From positions 1 through 50,496 of the forward strand of contig JAIYDJ010000074.1 in assembly GCA_027487575.1 (NCBI GenBank): DNA of 50,496 nt, written 5' to 3'. A program made the position numbers and the translations under genes. This DNA comes from Rhodobacter sp. Lineage in GTDB: Bacteria; Pseudomonadota; Alphaproteobacteria; Rhodobacterales; Rhodobacteraceae. Positions 33,681 through 41,179 of the stretch are shown here, piece by piece; the stretch's first letter is position 1; each line of letters starts with the position of its first letter. Under the pieces are notes generated by a model that was not told where the DNA came from, made no database searches, and worked only from the letters and a program-made list of their open reading frames with translations.

Positions 33681-34398
33681 CGCGCGCGACGTCCAGATCG
33701 TCAGACGAGGGGGCGCACAGATCGGTCCGCGTCAGGACGACATGGCTGGCCAGCCCGGCAAAGCGCGCGCAAAGCTGGTCAAGCAGGACCGGATGCAGCC
33801 CCGTGGGCACCACCAGCCAGACCGCCGCATCGGGGTGACTTGCAAGGTCGGACAGTTGCGCCGGTTCCAGGTCCGGCAGATCGGACAGGTCGATGATCTG
33901 CGTCTCGTCCATCGCGGGCGACGCGAGGCCGGCGGCCCTGCCCGCCTTCCAGACCGGGCGCTGCGGCACCAGCCCCAGAAGGCGGGCATGGGCCGACAGA
34001 CGGCCGGGCGCGGACAGAAGGTCCGGGCGCGGCGCGATCAGGCTGGGGCGTGCCGCGCCCGGCGTGCGCAGCGACTCGGCGGCAAGACGCGCGGCAAGGG
34101 TGGAACGTCCGCCACCCGGCGGCCCAACCAGCACCACGCGCCGCGGCAGATGCGGCGGCAGAACGCCCGACCGCACCGGCGGCCGCGCCAGTTCGCGCAA
34201 AAGATGGTCCGAAAATCCCGTGGAATGCGGTCCATCGGCAGATGCGGCGGGCGGAGGGGGGCTGGCCCGGGCTGCAATGACCTCGACCTGACCCTTGTAC
34301 TGCCGGGTGGACAGGATCATCGCATCCGGCCCGAGGCACCGCATCACTTCGTCAAGGGCCTGCGCGGAATCGGCCGCACGGATCGTCACGGTTGTCAT
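33634..34398 (-). CDS. flhF: FlhF-like SRP-family GTPase, probably frameshifted at its 3' end
   Basis: A 254-residue protein whose N-terminus is typical of FlhF (VTIRAADSAQALDEVMRCLG with PDAMILSTRQYKGQVEVIAA). FlhF is an SRP-type GTPase setting flagellar number and polar position. Here it is short (over 380 residues is usual). The P-loop at residues 92-100 reads GPPGGGRST, so the invariant Lys is Arg98, and the DTAG motif is not recognisable (IDLSDLPDLEP); a TRTD segment stands for TKxD. GTP hydrolysis is therefore doubtful. The last 14 residues come from a shifted frame (see the adjacent tail feature). It starts 3 bases after flhA and is followed by fliA. Confidence 0.78.
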   Translation of the reverse strand: MTTVTIRAADSAQALDEVMRCLGPDAMILSTRQYKGQVEVIAARASPPPPAASADGPHSTGFSDHLLRELARPPVRSGVLPPHLPRRVVLVGPPGGGRSTLAARLAAESLRTPGAARPSLIAPRPDLLSAPGRLSAHARLLGLVPQRPVWKAGRAAGLASPAMDETQIIDLSDLPDLEPAQLSDLASHPDAAVWLVVPTGLHPVLLDQLCARFAGLASHVVLTRTDLCAPSSDDLDVARAWPAGFPAGRWGRTD

Positions 34399-34401
34399 GG
34401 A

Positions 34402-36552
34402 TCAACCTTTGCTGGTCTTGTCGCTGGCCGGGGGCAGCGCGGACGGAAGGCCGATGCTGCGCGTCACCTCGACACGACGGGTTTCGGGAATGTCTGTCAG
34501 GCCCAGCACCAGCGCATCGGTCAGATGCGGGCGGACGAAGGCGGCAAATGACCGGCGCAGGGCGGGTGTGACAACGATCATCAGGGTCTGGCCCCTGGCC
34601 TGTGCCTCGTCCTGCGCCTGCCCCAGATTGCGCAGCAGCGTGGCGGAGAAACCGGGGTCCAGTGTCAGCCCGTCTTCACCCTGACGCCGGGTCCGCAGCA
34701 GAAGCTGTTCCAGATCGGGGCTGAGTGTGGCAAGGTTCAGCGTGGCTCCGATCGGGACAAGCTGTTGCAGCAAAAGCGGGGCCAGCACGGGGCGAAGCGC
34801 CTCGGCCTGGGCCGCAATGCCTGCATTTGTGCCCGAAAGCTGGGCCAGCCCTTCCAGGATGCGCCGCAGGTCGGACACGGGCACGCGGTCGGCCAGAAGC
34901 TGGCGCATCACCGCCGTCAGCACATGCAGCGGCACGAGTTTGGGAACGACCGTCTGCACCAGCGTCGGCGCGGCCTCGGCCAGCGCATCCAGAAGCATCT
35001 GCACATCGTCCGGCCCCAGAAGATCGCCCGCATGCTGTTGCAGGACCTGGCCCAGATGGGTGGCGATGACGGCTTCGGGATCGACGACGGTGTAATCCTC
35101 GGCCTCGGCCTCGGGTTGCTGATGGGGAAGGATCCACACGGCATCCAGACCGAAGGACGGGTCTTTGACCTCGATCCCCGGCAGCTTGCGGTTGGTCGCG
35201 GGGCCGGGAATGGCCAGCTTGCGGTCGGCATGGACCGAGTTTTCGGCCACGATGGTCTGTCCGATCCGCAGCCGGTAGGTGTTGGGCGGCAGGGACAGGT
35301 CATCGCGGATGCGCACGCCGGGCACCACGATCCCCAGTGCCCGTGACAGCTCGCGCCGGATCGCAGTGATCCTGGCCACCAGGTTGCCGCCTTCGCGGCC
35401 GCTGGCCAGCGGGATCAGACCATAGCCGATCTGCAGGGACAGGGGGGCAAGGTCGCTGACCTCTTCGGCGGTGATCGGCGCCGGCAGGCCCTCGACCGAC
35501 CGGTCCGCCTTGTCGCCCGCGGTTTTGGCCAGCGGCGGACCGGAAGCCATCGCATCGGCGGCCGCCGCCGCTTGCCCGGTGCTGCGGACAGCCAGATAGG
35601 CCGCAAGACCGGCCAGAGCGCCCATGATGAGGAAGATCGTGTTCGGCATTCCGGGGATCATGCCAAGGATGACCAGCACGACCGCCGCCGGGGCCCAGGC
35701 CTTGGCCAGGTTCATCTGCGTGCCGATCAGCCCGCCCATGTCGGACGCCCCGGCACTGCGCGTCACGATGATGGCCGCCGCCAGCGACAGCAACAGGCCG
35801 GGAATCTGCGCCACAAGGCCATCCCCCACAGACAGGCGCACATAGGTGTCGGCGGCCACACCGATGGGCAAGGAATGCTGAACAGTCCCGATGATGATCC
35901 CGCCGATCACGTTGATCGCCAGAATGATCAGGCCCGCGACGGCATCGCCCTTGACGAATTTCGACGCACCGTCCATCGAGCCGAAGAAGTTCGCCTCGGC
36001 TCCGACTTCCTCGCGGCGGGCGCGGGCCTGATCGGGGGTCAGCAGCCCCGCGTTCAGATCGGCGTCGATGGCCATCTGCTTGCCCGGCATGGCGTCCAGC
36101 ACGAAACGCGCCGACACCTCGGACACCCGGCCTGCGCCTTTGGTGATGACCATCATGTTGATGATCACAAGAATGGCGAAAACCAGCAGGCCCACAAAGA
36201 AGTTGCCGCCAACCACAAAGCTGGCGAAGGCCGCGATCACATGGCCCGCCGCTTCCGATCCGGTGTGGCCCTCGGCCAGGATGACCCGCGTCGAGGCGAC
36301 GTTGAGCGCGAGGCGCAGGGTGGTGGCAATCAGGAGGATCGACGGAAAGCTTGAGAAATCCAGCGGCCGCTGCGTGTTGACCGCGACCATCAGGACCATC
36401 AGCGACAACAGGATGTTGCCGACAAAGAAGATGTCCAGCAAGGCAGACGGCAGGGGCACGATCATCATCGCCATGATGACAAGGATGCCCAGCGGCATGA
36501 CGAAGCCGCCCGCCTGCGTCCTGAGCGCACCGAACTGGAATGTCTGCATCAT
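34402..36552 (-). CDS. flhA: Flagellar biosynthesis protein FlhA
   Basis: A 716-residue export-gate protein of the flagellar type III system. The N-terminal half has about eight membrane helices (MPLGILVIMAMMIVPLPSAL, FPSILLIATTLRLALNVAST and others), with the FHIPEP-type loop PGKQMAIDADLNAGLLTPDQ and charged AEANFFGSMDGASKFVKGD. The C-terminal half is the cytoplasmic ring domain that binds export chaperones. The start is the ATG pair at 36552/36549; in-frame sequence further upstream is Arg/Gly-rich non-conserved sequence lying across the promoters. A sigma-54 promoter is 83 bases upstream. Confidence 0.96.
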   Translation of the reverse strand: MMQTFQFGALRTQAGGFVMPLGILVIMAMMIVPLPSALLDIFFVGNILLSLMVLMVAVNTQRPLDFSSFPSILLIATTLRLALNVASTRVILAEGHTGSEAAGHVIAAFASFVVGGNFFVGLLVFAILVIINMMVITKGAGRVSEVSARFVLDAMPGKQMAIDADLNAGLLTPDQARARREEVGAEANFFGSMDGASKFVKGDAVAGLIILAINVIGGIIIGTVQHSLPIGVAADTYVRLSVGDGLVAQIPGLLLSLAAAIIVTRSAGASDMGGLIGTQMNLAKAWAPAAVVLVILGMIPGMPNTIFLIMGALAGLAAYLAVRSTGQAAAAADAMASGPPLAKTAGDKADRSVEGLPAPITAEEVSDLAPLSLQIGYGLIPLASGREGGNLVARITAIRRELSRALGIVVPGVRIRDDLSLPPNTYRLRIGQTIVAENSVHADRKLAIPGPATNRKLPGIEVKDPSFGLDAVWILPHQQPEAEAEDYTVVDPEAVIATHLGQVLQQHAGDLLGPDDVQMLLDALAEAAPTLVQTVVPKLVPLHVLTAVMRQLLADRVPVSDLRRILEGLAQLSGTNAGIAAQAEALRPVLAPLLLQQLVPIGATLNLATLSPDLEQLLLRTRRQGEDGLTLDPGFSATLLRNLGQAQDEAQARGQTLMIVVTPALRRSFAAFVRPHLTDALVLGLTDIPETRRVEVTRSIGLPSALPPASDKTSKG

Positions 36553-36634
36553 CGGCTCTGTCCGGGCAACGGGGTCGAAACGGGGCGGGTCATCGTCGGT
36601 GCATCTTCCCTTGGGGTCTGTCTGGTCCCGATGG

Positions 36635-36650
36635 TGCAAGTCCCATGCCA
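36635..36650 (-). promoter_or_regulatory. Sigma-54 promoter of the flhA operon
   Basis: On the minus strand TGGCATGGGACTTGCA matches TGGCAY-N5-TTGCA perfectly. It drives flhA-flhF-fliA. It is divergent from, and only 66 bases away from, the sigma-54 promoter of flgP, so one enhancer could serve both. Confidence 0.9.
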
Positions 36651-36716
36651 GCAGGGGCTGCGGCCCGCCGCGTCCGGAACCGCGGGCCAAGCCACTTCGC
36701 CTCTGGCGCACGGTTC

Positions 36717-36732
36717 TGGCACGCCGATTGCA
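36717..36732 (+). promoter_or_regulatory. Sigma-54 promoter of the flgP operon
   Basis: TGGCACGCCGATTGCA is a perfect -24/-12 element. Transcription would start near 36744, 34 bases before the flgP ATG. Confidence 0.92.
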
Positions 36733-36777
36733 CCGGTCCGGCAGACCAGATGCCATCTTCACCGAACGGAACCCGCG

Positions 36778-37311
36778 ATGACGCCCCTTCCCCGCCTGTC
36801 CACCAGTGCTGCGGCACTTGTCTGTCTTTTTCTTCTGTCCGGGTGCCTCGGATCGCCGCCGACGGCGGTCGACGCGCTGCCCCTTGATGCAACCGACCGG
36901 ACCATGATGCTGGCCGAAACCAAGGACATGCTGGACGGGCTGGAGCCGGCAGCCCCGGCCCCGGCGGCGTCGCAGGCCGTCGCCGCCCTGATCGGACGCG
37001 GCTTTGCCCAGGTCGCGGGACAACCCGGTGCCACGCTGAACGAGCGGCGGCTGATGGCGATGCGGGCCGCGCGGCTGGATGCGCTGCGCGACCTGACCGA
37101 ACAGGTGCACGGCATCACCATCTCTTCGACCAGCCTGCTGCGCGATGCCGTCCTGCAGAACGATCAGCTTGCCGTCCATGTCGAAGGCACCCTGCGCGGT
37201 GCCCGCACCGTGTCCATCGATCCGAAGGGCGACGATGGTTATGCCGTGGTCATGGAACTGGACGCCGACACCGTGGCCTACATCGTCCGCGCCGTGGGAG
37301 GCGGGGCATGA
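36778..37311 (+). CDS. flgP: LPP20-family lipoprotein FlgP
   Basis: A 177-residue outer-membrane lipoprotein. The signal peptide ends in the lipobox LLSGC with acylated Cys23. The mature part has the LPP20-type domain: GATLNERRLMAMRAARLDAL followed by RDLTEQVHGITISS and GTLRGARTVSIDPKGDDGYA. FlgP forms an outer ring around the L/P rings in Vibrio and Campylobacter. Here it starts a sigma-54-driven operon flgP-flgT-flgA, the same association seen in Vibrio. It overlaps flgT by four bases. Confidence 0.85.
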   Translation: MTPLPRLSTSAAALVCLFLLSGCLGSPPTAVDALPLDATDRTMMLAETKDMLDGLEPAAPAPAASQAVAALIGRGFAQVAGQPGATLNERRLMAMRAARLDALRDLTEQVHGITISSTSLLRDAVLQNDQLAVHVEGTLRGARTVSIDPKGDDGYAVVMELDADTVAYIVRAVGGGA

Positions 37312-38426
37312 CCCTGCTGTCGCGTCGCGGGTTTGTGAAAACGGCCCTCGGCTGCGCCGTTGCGGCCGGTCTGCCCGCGCGGCCCGCCGCCGCCGACCGC
37401 AACGACTGGATCGAGGTGCTGGGCAGCGCCGCGGTCACCGGCCCGGCAGACCGCGATGCGGCGCGACGCCGTGCGCTGGCCGATGCGCTGCTGTCGGCCG
37501 CACTGGCGGGGGGTGCGATGGTCAAGGGCCATTCCGTCCTGTCGAACACGCGGCTGACATCAGACCTGCTGGTGGTGGTTCCCGTTGCCAGTGTGCTGGC
37601 CCATCAGGTGGTGTCCGAAGATTTCGACGGCCAGATCTGGCGCATCCGACTGCGCGCGCAGGTGGGCCGGGTGGAAGCGTCCGATTGCAATGACCGCCGG
37701 CAGATGGTGGTCACGATGTACCCCCCGCACCTGCGCGTCAGCCCCTCGGCCCCGGCCTGGGCGGCGGCGCTGGCCAACGACATGGTGTTCCGGCTGGCCG
37801 AACTGGCCGGACGCGATCCAGCCGTGGCACAGCTTGTCCGGGTTGACCGGCTGCCGAACAAGGACCCCGCCCGCGACCGCAGCGATTACCGCGCGCTGAC
37901 AGCGGGCACGGTCCGGCCGGGTGCGGGGGGGCATGGCCTGTTCTCGGTCATCGAGATCGAACCTGCCGGGCAGGACCTGCAGTTGTCGCTGTCGCTGCGC
38001 CTTGAGGGGCCTGCGGGCGAGACGATCGAGAAACTGCATCAGGCTGCCGTCCGTCTGCCGGGTCCATCGTTGCTGGGCCGGGCATCGGTCCTGCACGAAC
38101 GCGACCGCACCCTGCTGGCGCGTGATCTGTTCGACGGGGTTCGCCCCGCCCTTGCCGCCCTGCTGCGGCAGGCCGGGTGTCAGCCCGTTCTGGCCCGCAT
38201 CGAACAGTCTGGAGGCAAGCTGAAGGTCCCGGTGGGGCGCATCCACGGGGTGAGAAAGACCAGCCTCGCCTTTACAGTCGACACCGAAGCGTCGACCGAG
38301 ATGCTGGAGGTTGTCTCCCTGTCCGACCAGTTGACCGTGCTGGCACCGCTTGATCCCGCGCGCCCGCTGTTCGCCTTCGCGGGCCGCCCGGTGCGGTTCT
38401 TCGACACGGTGGAGCGTCTGCCGTGA
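37308..38426 (+). CDS. flgT: Flagellar assembly protein FlgT (H-ring type), Tat signal
   Basis: A 372-residue exported protein. The N-terminus has a twin-arginine signal SRRGFVKTALGCAVAAGL, so export of the folded protein by Tat is likely. The N-terminal FlgT domain is recognisable (IEVLGSAAVTGPADRDAARR followed by RALADALLSAALAGG), as are middle and C-terminal domains (LRLEGPAGETIEKLHQAAVR, VGRIHGVRKTSLAFTVD). In Vibrio FlgT builds the H ring; in Cereibacter sphaeroides a distant FlgT is needed for rotation and contacts the stator. It overlaps flgP upstream and flgA downstream by four bases each. Confidence 0.85.
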   Translation: MTLLSRRGFVKTALGCAVAAGLPARPAAADRNDWIEVLGSAAVTGPADRDAARRRALADALLSAALAGGAMVKGHSVLSNTRLTSDLLVVVPVASVLAHQVVSEDFDGQIWRIRLRAQVGRVEASDCNDRRQMVVTMYPPHLRVSPSAPAWAAALANDMVFRLAELAGRDPAVAQLVRVDRLPNKDPARDRSDYRALTAGTVRPGAGGHGLFSVIEIEPAGQDLQLSLSLRLEGPAGETIEKLHQAAVRLPGPSLLGRASVLHERDRTLLARDLFDGVRPALAALLRQAGCQPVLARIEQSGGKLKVPVGRIHGVRKTSLAFTVDTEASTEMLEVVSLSDQLTVLAPLDPARPLFAFAGRPVRFFDTVERLP

Positions 38427-39175
38427 CCGGTCTGCGGACCTTTGCCATGGCCTGCGGGCTGTGGCTTGCCCTGCCGGTGCAGATGGCCACCGGCGGTCCT
38501 GTCAGTGGTGACATGGCGGTGCGCCTTGTGCGCGAGGCGATGGCGGCGGCCGGGGTCCCGGCCCCCGTGATGCCGCCGCCGTTGCGCGCCCTGCCCGATT
38601 GCACTCATCCGCCCGTCGTGCGGCCGCGGGGTGGCAGTTGGACCGCTGCCGAACTGTCCTGCGACGCGCCCCGGCCTTGGGTGCGCGTGTTGCGCACCGG
38701 CTCGCCCGGGGCGATGGCCCTGCCGCGAGGGACCGAAGGTGCCGATGACGGCCCGGACCAGACTGCCGCGCCGACGCTGGTGGCCGCGCGCCCCCTGACA
38801 AAGGGCAGGCGCATCGGGCCGGACGATGTCACGGTCGGCCGGCTGGCCGGGATCGCGCCGGCCCTGCGGCTGGACGATCCTGGCCTGGCCGTGGGGCGCA
38901 AGCTGCGCGTGGCCCTCGGGGCCGGTCAGCCGCTGACCGAGCGCCACCTTGTTCCGGCTCTGGACGTGGAGCCCGGCCAGACGGTCACCGCGCTGTTGGC
39001 CACGGCGGGGGTCGAGATCACCGCGACCGCGCAGGCGCTGACCGGCGGGACGATCGGAGACCGCATCGCCCTGCGCAACCCGTCGGGCGGGCGCGATACC
39101 GAAGGCGTGATCGTTGCATCCGGGATCGTCAGGGTGCGCCCTAACATTCCCGGCGGCCGTGCCGTTACGCAATGA
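38423..39175 (+). CDS. flgA: P-ring assembly chaperone FlgA
   Basis: A 250-residue periplasmic protein with a signal peptide and a C-terminal SAF domain typical of FlgA: TLVAARPLTKGRRIGPDDVT, GRKLRVALGAGQPLTERHLV and GDRIALRNPSGGRDTEGVIV. FlgA is a chaperone for FlgI during P-ring assembly. The start is a GTG overlapping the flgT stop by four bases, which indicates coupling. Its 3' end contains the FliA-type promoter of flgM. Confidence 0.9.
   Translation: MTGLRTFAMACGLWLALPVQMATGGPVSGDMAVRLVREAMAAAGVPAPVMPPPLRALPDCTHPPVVRPRGGSWTAAELSCDAPRPWVRVLRTGSPGAMALPRGTEGADDGPDQTAAPTLVAARPLTKGRRIGPDDVTVGRLAGIAPALRLDDPGLAVGRKLRVALGAGQPLTERHLVPALDVEPGQTVTALLATAGVEITATAQALTGGTIGDRIALRNPSGGRDTEGVIVASGIVRVRPNIPGGRAVTQ
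39142..39168 (+). promoter_or_regulatory. FliA (sigma-28) promoter of flgM
   Basis: TAAC, 15 bases, GCCGTTAC, within the last codons of flgA and 20 bases before the flgM ATG. It would let flgM be made both from the early sigma-54 transcript and under FliA itself. Confidence 0.7.
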
Positions 39176-39188
39176 AACGGAGGTTGTC

Positions 39189-39494
39189 ATGGTCGCTCCC
39201 ATCTCATCGAACAACATTACAAGGTTGCGCCCCGCGGGCGAGGCTGACACATCCCCGACCCGCGCCGCGGGCGCGGCGGCGGCCCCGACGCGTCTGCCGG
39301 GCGGCCCGTCCGCCGACGGGGTCAGCCTGTCGGCCGACGCCAGCCGCCTGCCCGAGGCGCTGACCCAGGGGCCGCCCGTCGACCGCGCGCTGGTCGACCG
39401 TATCGGCGCGGCCATTGCCGAGGGCAACTATCCCATCAAACCGGACCTGATCGCGGAAGCCCTGTTCCGCGATGTCCATGACATGAACTCTTGA
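39189..39494 (+). CDS. flgM: Anti-sigma-28 factor FlgM
   Basis: A 101-residue protein. The C-terminal half matches FlgM: PPVDRALVDRIGAAIAEGNY followed by PIKPDLIAEALFRD, the FliA-binding segment. The N-terminal half is Ala/Pro-rich and probably disordered, as usual for an exported anti-sigma factor. GGAGG lies 5 bases before the ATG. FlgM binds FliA until the hook is complete and is then exported. It follows flgA by 13 bases and also has its own FliA-type promoter. Confidence 0.9.
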   Translation: MVAPISSNNITRLRPAGEADTSPTRAAGAAAAPTRLPGGPSADGVSLSADASRLPEALTQGPPVDRALVDRIGAAIAEGNYPIKPDLIAEALFRDVHDMNS

Positions 39495-39504
39495 AGGTCA
39501 ACCA

Positions 39505-39906
39505 ATGTCTCCGACCCTTTCCGTCCTGATCATCGTCAGTGCCTGTGCCATCGCCATCGGGATCGGCCTTCTGGCCGGTGCCATTTTGGCCTGGCGCAAC
39601 ACCCTTCTGCAGTTCGGCAACAACCCGACCGAACTGCAGGCCCGAATCCTGCCGGAAATCGGGGCCATCGTCGAACAGATCGACACCCGGCTTGCGACGC
39701 AGGAACATCACCGCACCTCGGACATGGAACAGTTGCGCCAAAGCGTGGCCCACATGCGCGCCGACATGGAATGGCTGGTCGGCGAACGGATGATCGAACA
39801 GGCGATCCAGATGTGCCGCGACGGGCTTTCGACAGACCGCATCAGCGCCGACCTCGGCCTTCAGCCGGATGCGGTCAAGGCGATCCGACTGCTGAGGGTC
39901 CATTAG
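39505..39906 (+). CDS. Membrane-anchored coiled-coil protein, DUF2802/SwrB-like C-terminus
   Basis: A 133-residue protein in the position where flgN is often found after flgM, but it is not FlgN-like. It has an N-terminal transmembrane helix (about 6-28, VLIIVSACAIAIGIGLLAGA). A charged coiled-coil middle with Gln/Glu heptads follows. The C-terminal motif AIQMCRDGLSTDRISADLGL with PDAVKAIRLL resembles a small helix-turn-helix of the kind found at the end of DUF2802 and SwrB proteins, which are also linked to flagella. Its function is unknown. It lies 10 bases after flgM and ends in a terminator. Confidence 0.8.
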   Translation: MSPTLSVLIIVSACAIAIGIGLLAGAILAWRNTLLQFGNNPTELQARILPEIGAIVEQIDTRLATQEHHRTSDMEQLRQSVAHMRADMEWLVGERMIEQAIQMCRDGLSTDRISADLGLQPDAVKAIRLLRVH

Positions 39907-39936
39907 GGCAAACCGCCTGAAAGCAACGAAACACCA

Positions 39937-39967
39937 AGGGGGCGCTCTGCGCCCCTTTTGCTTGTTA
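39937..39967 (+). terminator. Rho-independent terminator
   Basis: GGGGCGC and GCGCCCC around the loop TCT, followed by TTTTGCTTGTT. It lies between the convergent flgM-unit and the Sel1 protein gene and ends the flgP-to-DUF2802 transcript. Confidence 0.82.
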
Positions 39968-40012
39968 CCGCGTGCCGACTGCAGCGGACGGCGCGCAGGA
40001 CCGCGCCGGGGC

Positions 40013-40669
40013 CTAGCCCTTGTCGCCGGGGTGCGGTGCCGTGGCGAAGACGACGGCGCAGGCGGCGGTCCGGGCAGGTTTCTGGCGACTGCACCAGTCC
40101 TTGAACATCGCCAGCGCCGCATCCTGCACCTGCGCGCGTTCATCCACCGGCACCAGGCCAAGCGTCGCGTCCCGCGCGGCCGCAGCACCCGGAACATCCA
40201 GCGCGGCCGCGAGCGATTGCCAGCCGTAGGCCTCTGTCAGGTCGGGCGCGCTGCGGACGACCGTCAGCACGGCGGCAAGCTGCAGCATGGCCGCCCCGTC
40301 GCCCGCCTCGGCCTGAGGGCGCAGAACCTGTTCCAGCCGGTCGGACACGATCGTTCGGCGGGCCTCGTCGGGGTGCGGCCAAAGCCGGTCAAGAAGGGCC
40401 GACGCTGCCCGCACATCTGCCAGCCGCGCACGCCAGGCCCAGTACAGCGCCTCGGTGTCATTCTGCGGCATGCCGCGCCCGGTGGCGAACAAAAGCGCCA
40501 GATTGTAGGCCGCCTCGGAATCCCCGGCCATCGCAAGGCCATGAAAAACCGCCGCCGCCTCGCCATGCCGGCCTTCGGCGGCGGCCTGCAAAGCTGCATC
40601 GAACGGATCGGCCAGCACGGCGGCGGGAACCGCAAGCCACAGGATCAGCGAAACCGGAACGGCCTTCAT
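40013..40669 (-). CDS. Periplasmic Sel1-repeat protein (MotX-like candidate)
   Basis: A 218-residue exported protein: signal peptide about 1-20 (LILWLAVPAAVLA), then Sel1-type helical repeats. The best repeat, AYNLALLFATGRGMPQNDTE followed by ALYWAWRAR, matches the family consensus (A--LG--Y-xGxGV-xD---A--W---A). A second, weaker copy is AMLQLAAVLTVVRSAPDLTE followed by AYGWQSLAAA. Two Cys lie near the C-terminus. MotX, the T-ring protein that recruits PomAB stators in Vibrio, is also a periplasmic Sel1-repeat protein of about this size, so it is a candidate functional analogue. It overlaps the upstream NHLP-like gene by four bases and is expected to be FliA-controlled. Confidence 0.78.
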   Translation of the reverse strand: MKAVPVSLILWLAVPAAVLADPFDAALQAAAEGRHGEAAAVFHGLAMAGDSEAAYNLALLFATGRGMPQNDTEALYWAWRARLADVRAASALLDRLWPHPDEARRTIVSDRLEQVLRPQAEAGDGAAMLQLAAVLTVVRSAPDLTEAYGWQSLAAALDVPGAAAARDATLGLVPVDERAQVQDAALAMFKDWCSRQKPARTAACAVVFATAPHPGDKG

Positions 40670-41091
40670 TTGCCCGCCACCATGACCAGTTGCAGGTACA
40701 GCAGCCGCCGGGCCGGGCTACCATGCAGCCCCTCTTCGGACACCACGACCATTGGCCGGGTCTGCCCTTCGGTCACCACATGGATGCGGATCGAAGCGGG
40801 CAGCCGGATGCGGTGCACCGACAGCGTGCGCACCGGATCGGCCAAGAAAGCCGCGCGGAACACCCGGTCGATCCAGCATCGCGCCAGGGCACGGCCAAGG
40901 ATGTCGGGCAGAAACTTTTCGACCTGCGCCCGGTCGCCCAGCGAGGTTTCGACATCCACGAGGTCGAGCGCGGCCAGATCGGGGCTTGCGCCTGCGGAGC
41001 GGTCGCTTGTGTATCCGGCCGACCCGTTCGGCCAGCGGGCGGGCAGCGTGTTGCGCACGGGCACAAGCGCGTTCTGTGGGCCATTCAGCAT
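40666..41091 (-). CDS. Protein with NHLP-like (nitrile-hydratase-leader-like) domain
   Basis: A 141-residue protein. Residues about 69-115 (LARCWIDRVFRAAFLADPVR followed by TLSVHRIRLPASIRIHVV) resemble the nitrile hydratase alpha-subunit fold used as leader in some RiPP precursors: W-D--F---LLADP---L---GI-LP--V-V-V. The N-terminal 50 residues are polar and disordered-looking. There is no double-glycine cleavage site, no modification enzyme and no exporter nearby, so a RiPP precursor is unlikely. GGAG lies 8 bases before the ATG at 41091, and a FliA-type promoter is 37 bases upstream. It is co-translated with the Sel1 protein. The link to the flagellum is by promoter and position only. Confidence 0.7.
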   Translation of the reverse strand: MLNGPQNALVPVRNTLPARWPNGSAGYTSDRSAGASPDLAALDLVDVETSLGDRAQVEKFLPDILGRALARCWIDRVFRAAFLADPVRTLSVHRIRLPASIRIHVVTEGQTRPMVVVSEEGLHGSPARRLLYLQLVMVAGK

Positions 41092-41127
41092 CGGTGCGCT
41101 CCGTAAGGTTGCGGGGTCCTGCTGTGT

Positions 41128-41155
41128 GAAACGGCGATAGAAGGCAGGGATGTTA
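41128..41155 (-). promoter_or_regulatory. FliA (sigma-28) promoter of the NHLP-like/Sel1 operon
   Basis: On the minus strand TAAC, 16 bases, GCCGTTTC. The -10 core is identical to that of the fliD promoter; the spacer is one base longer than ideal. Confidence 0.62.
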
Positions 41156-41179
41156 GGGCAGACGAAAAAAATGTTTCCA

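Noticed and set aside
36553..37179. N-terminal extension of flhA by about 200 codons
   Set aside because: The extension runs across both sigma-54 promoters and into flgP on the other strand; FlhA homology begins at the ATG pair at 36552.
39505..39906. Assignment of this gene as flgN
   Set aside because: It has an N-terminal membrane helix and a small C-terminal helix-turn-helix-like motif; FlgN is a soluble helical chaperone.
40666..41091. NHLP-like protein as a RiPP (peptide natural product) precursor
   Set aside because: No double-glycine site, no modification enzyme or peptidase-containing transporter in the window, and a FliA-type promoter points to the flagellum.
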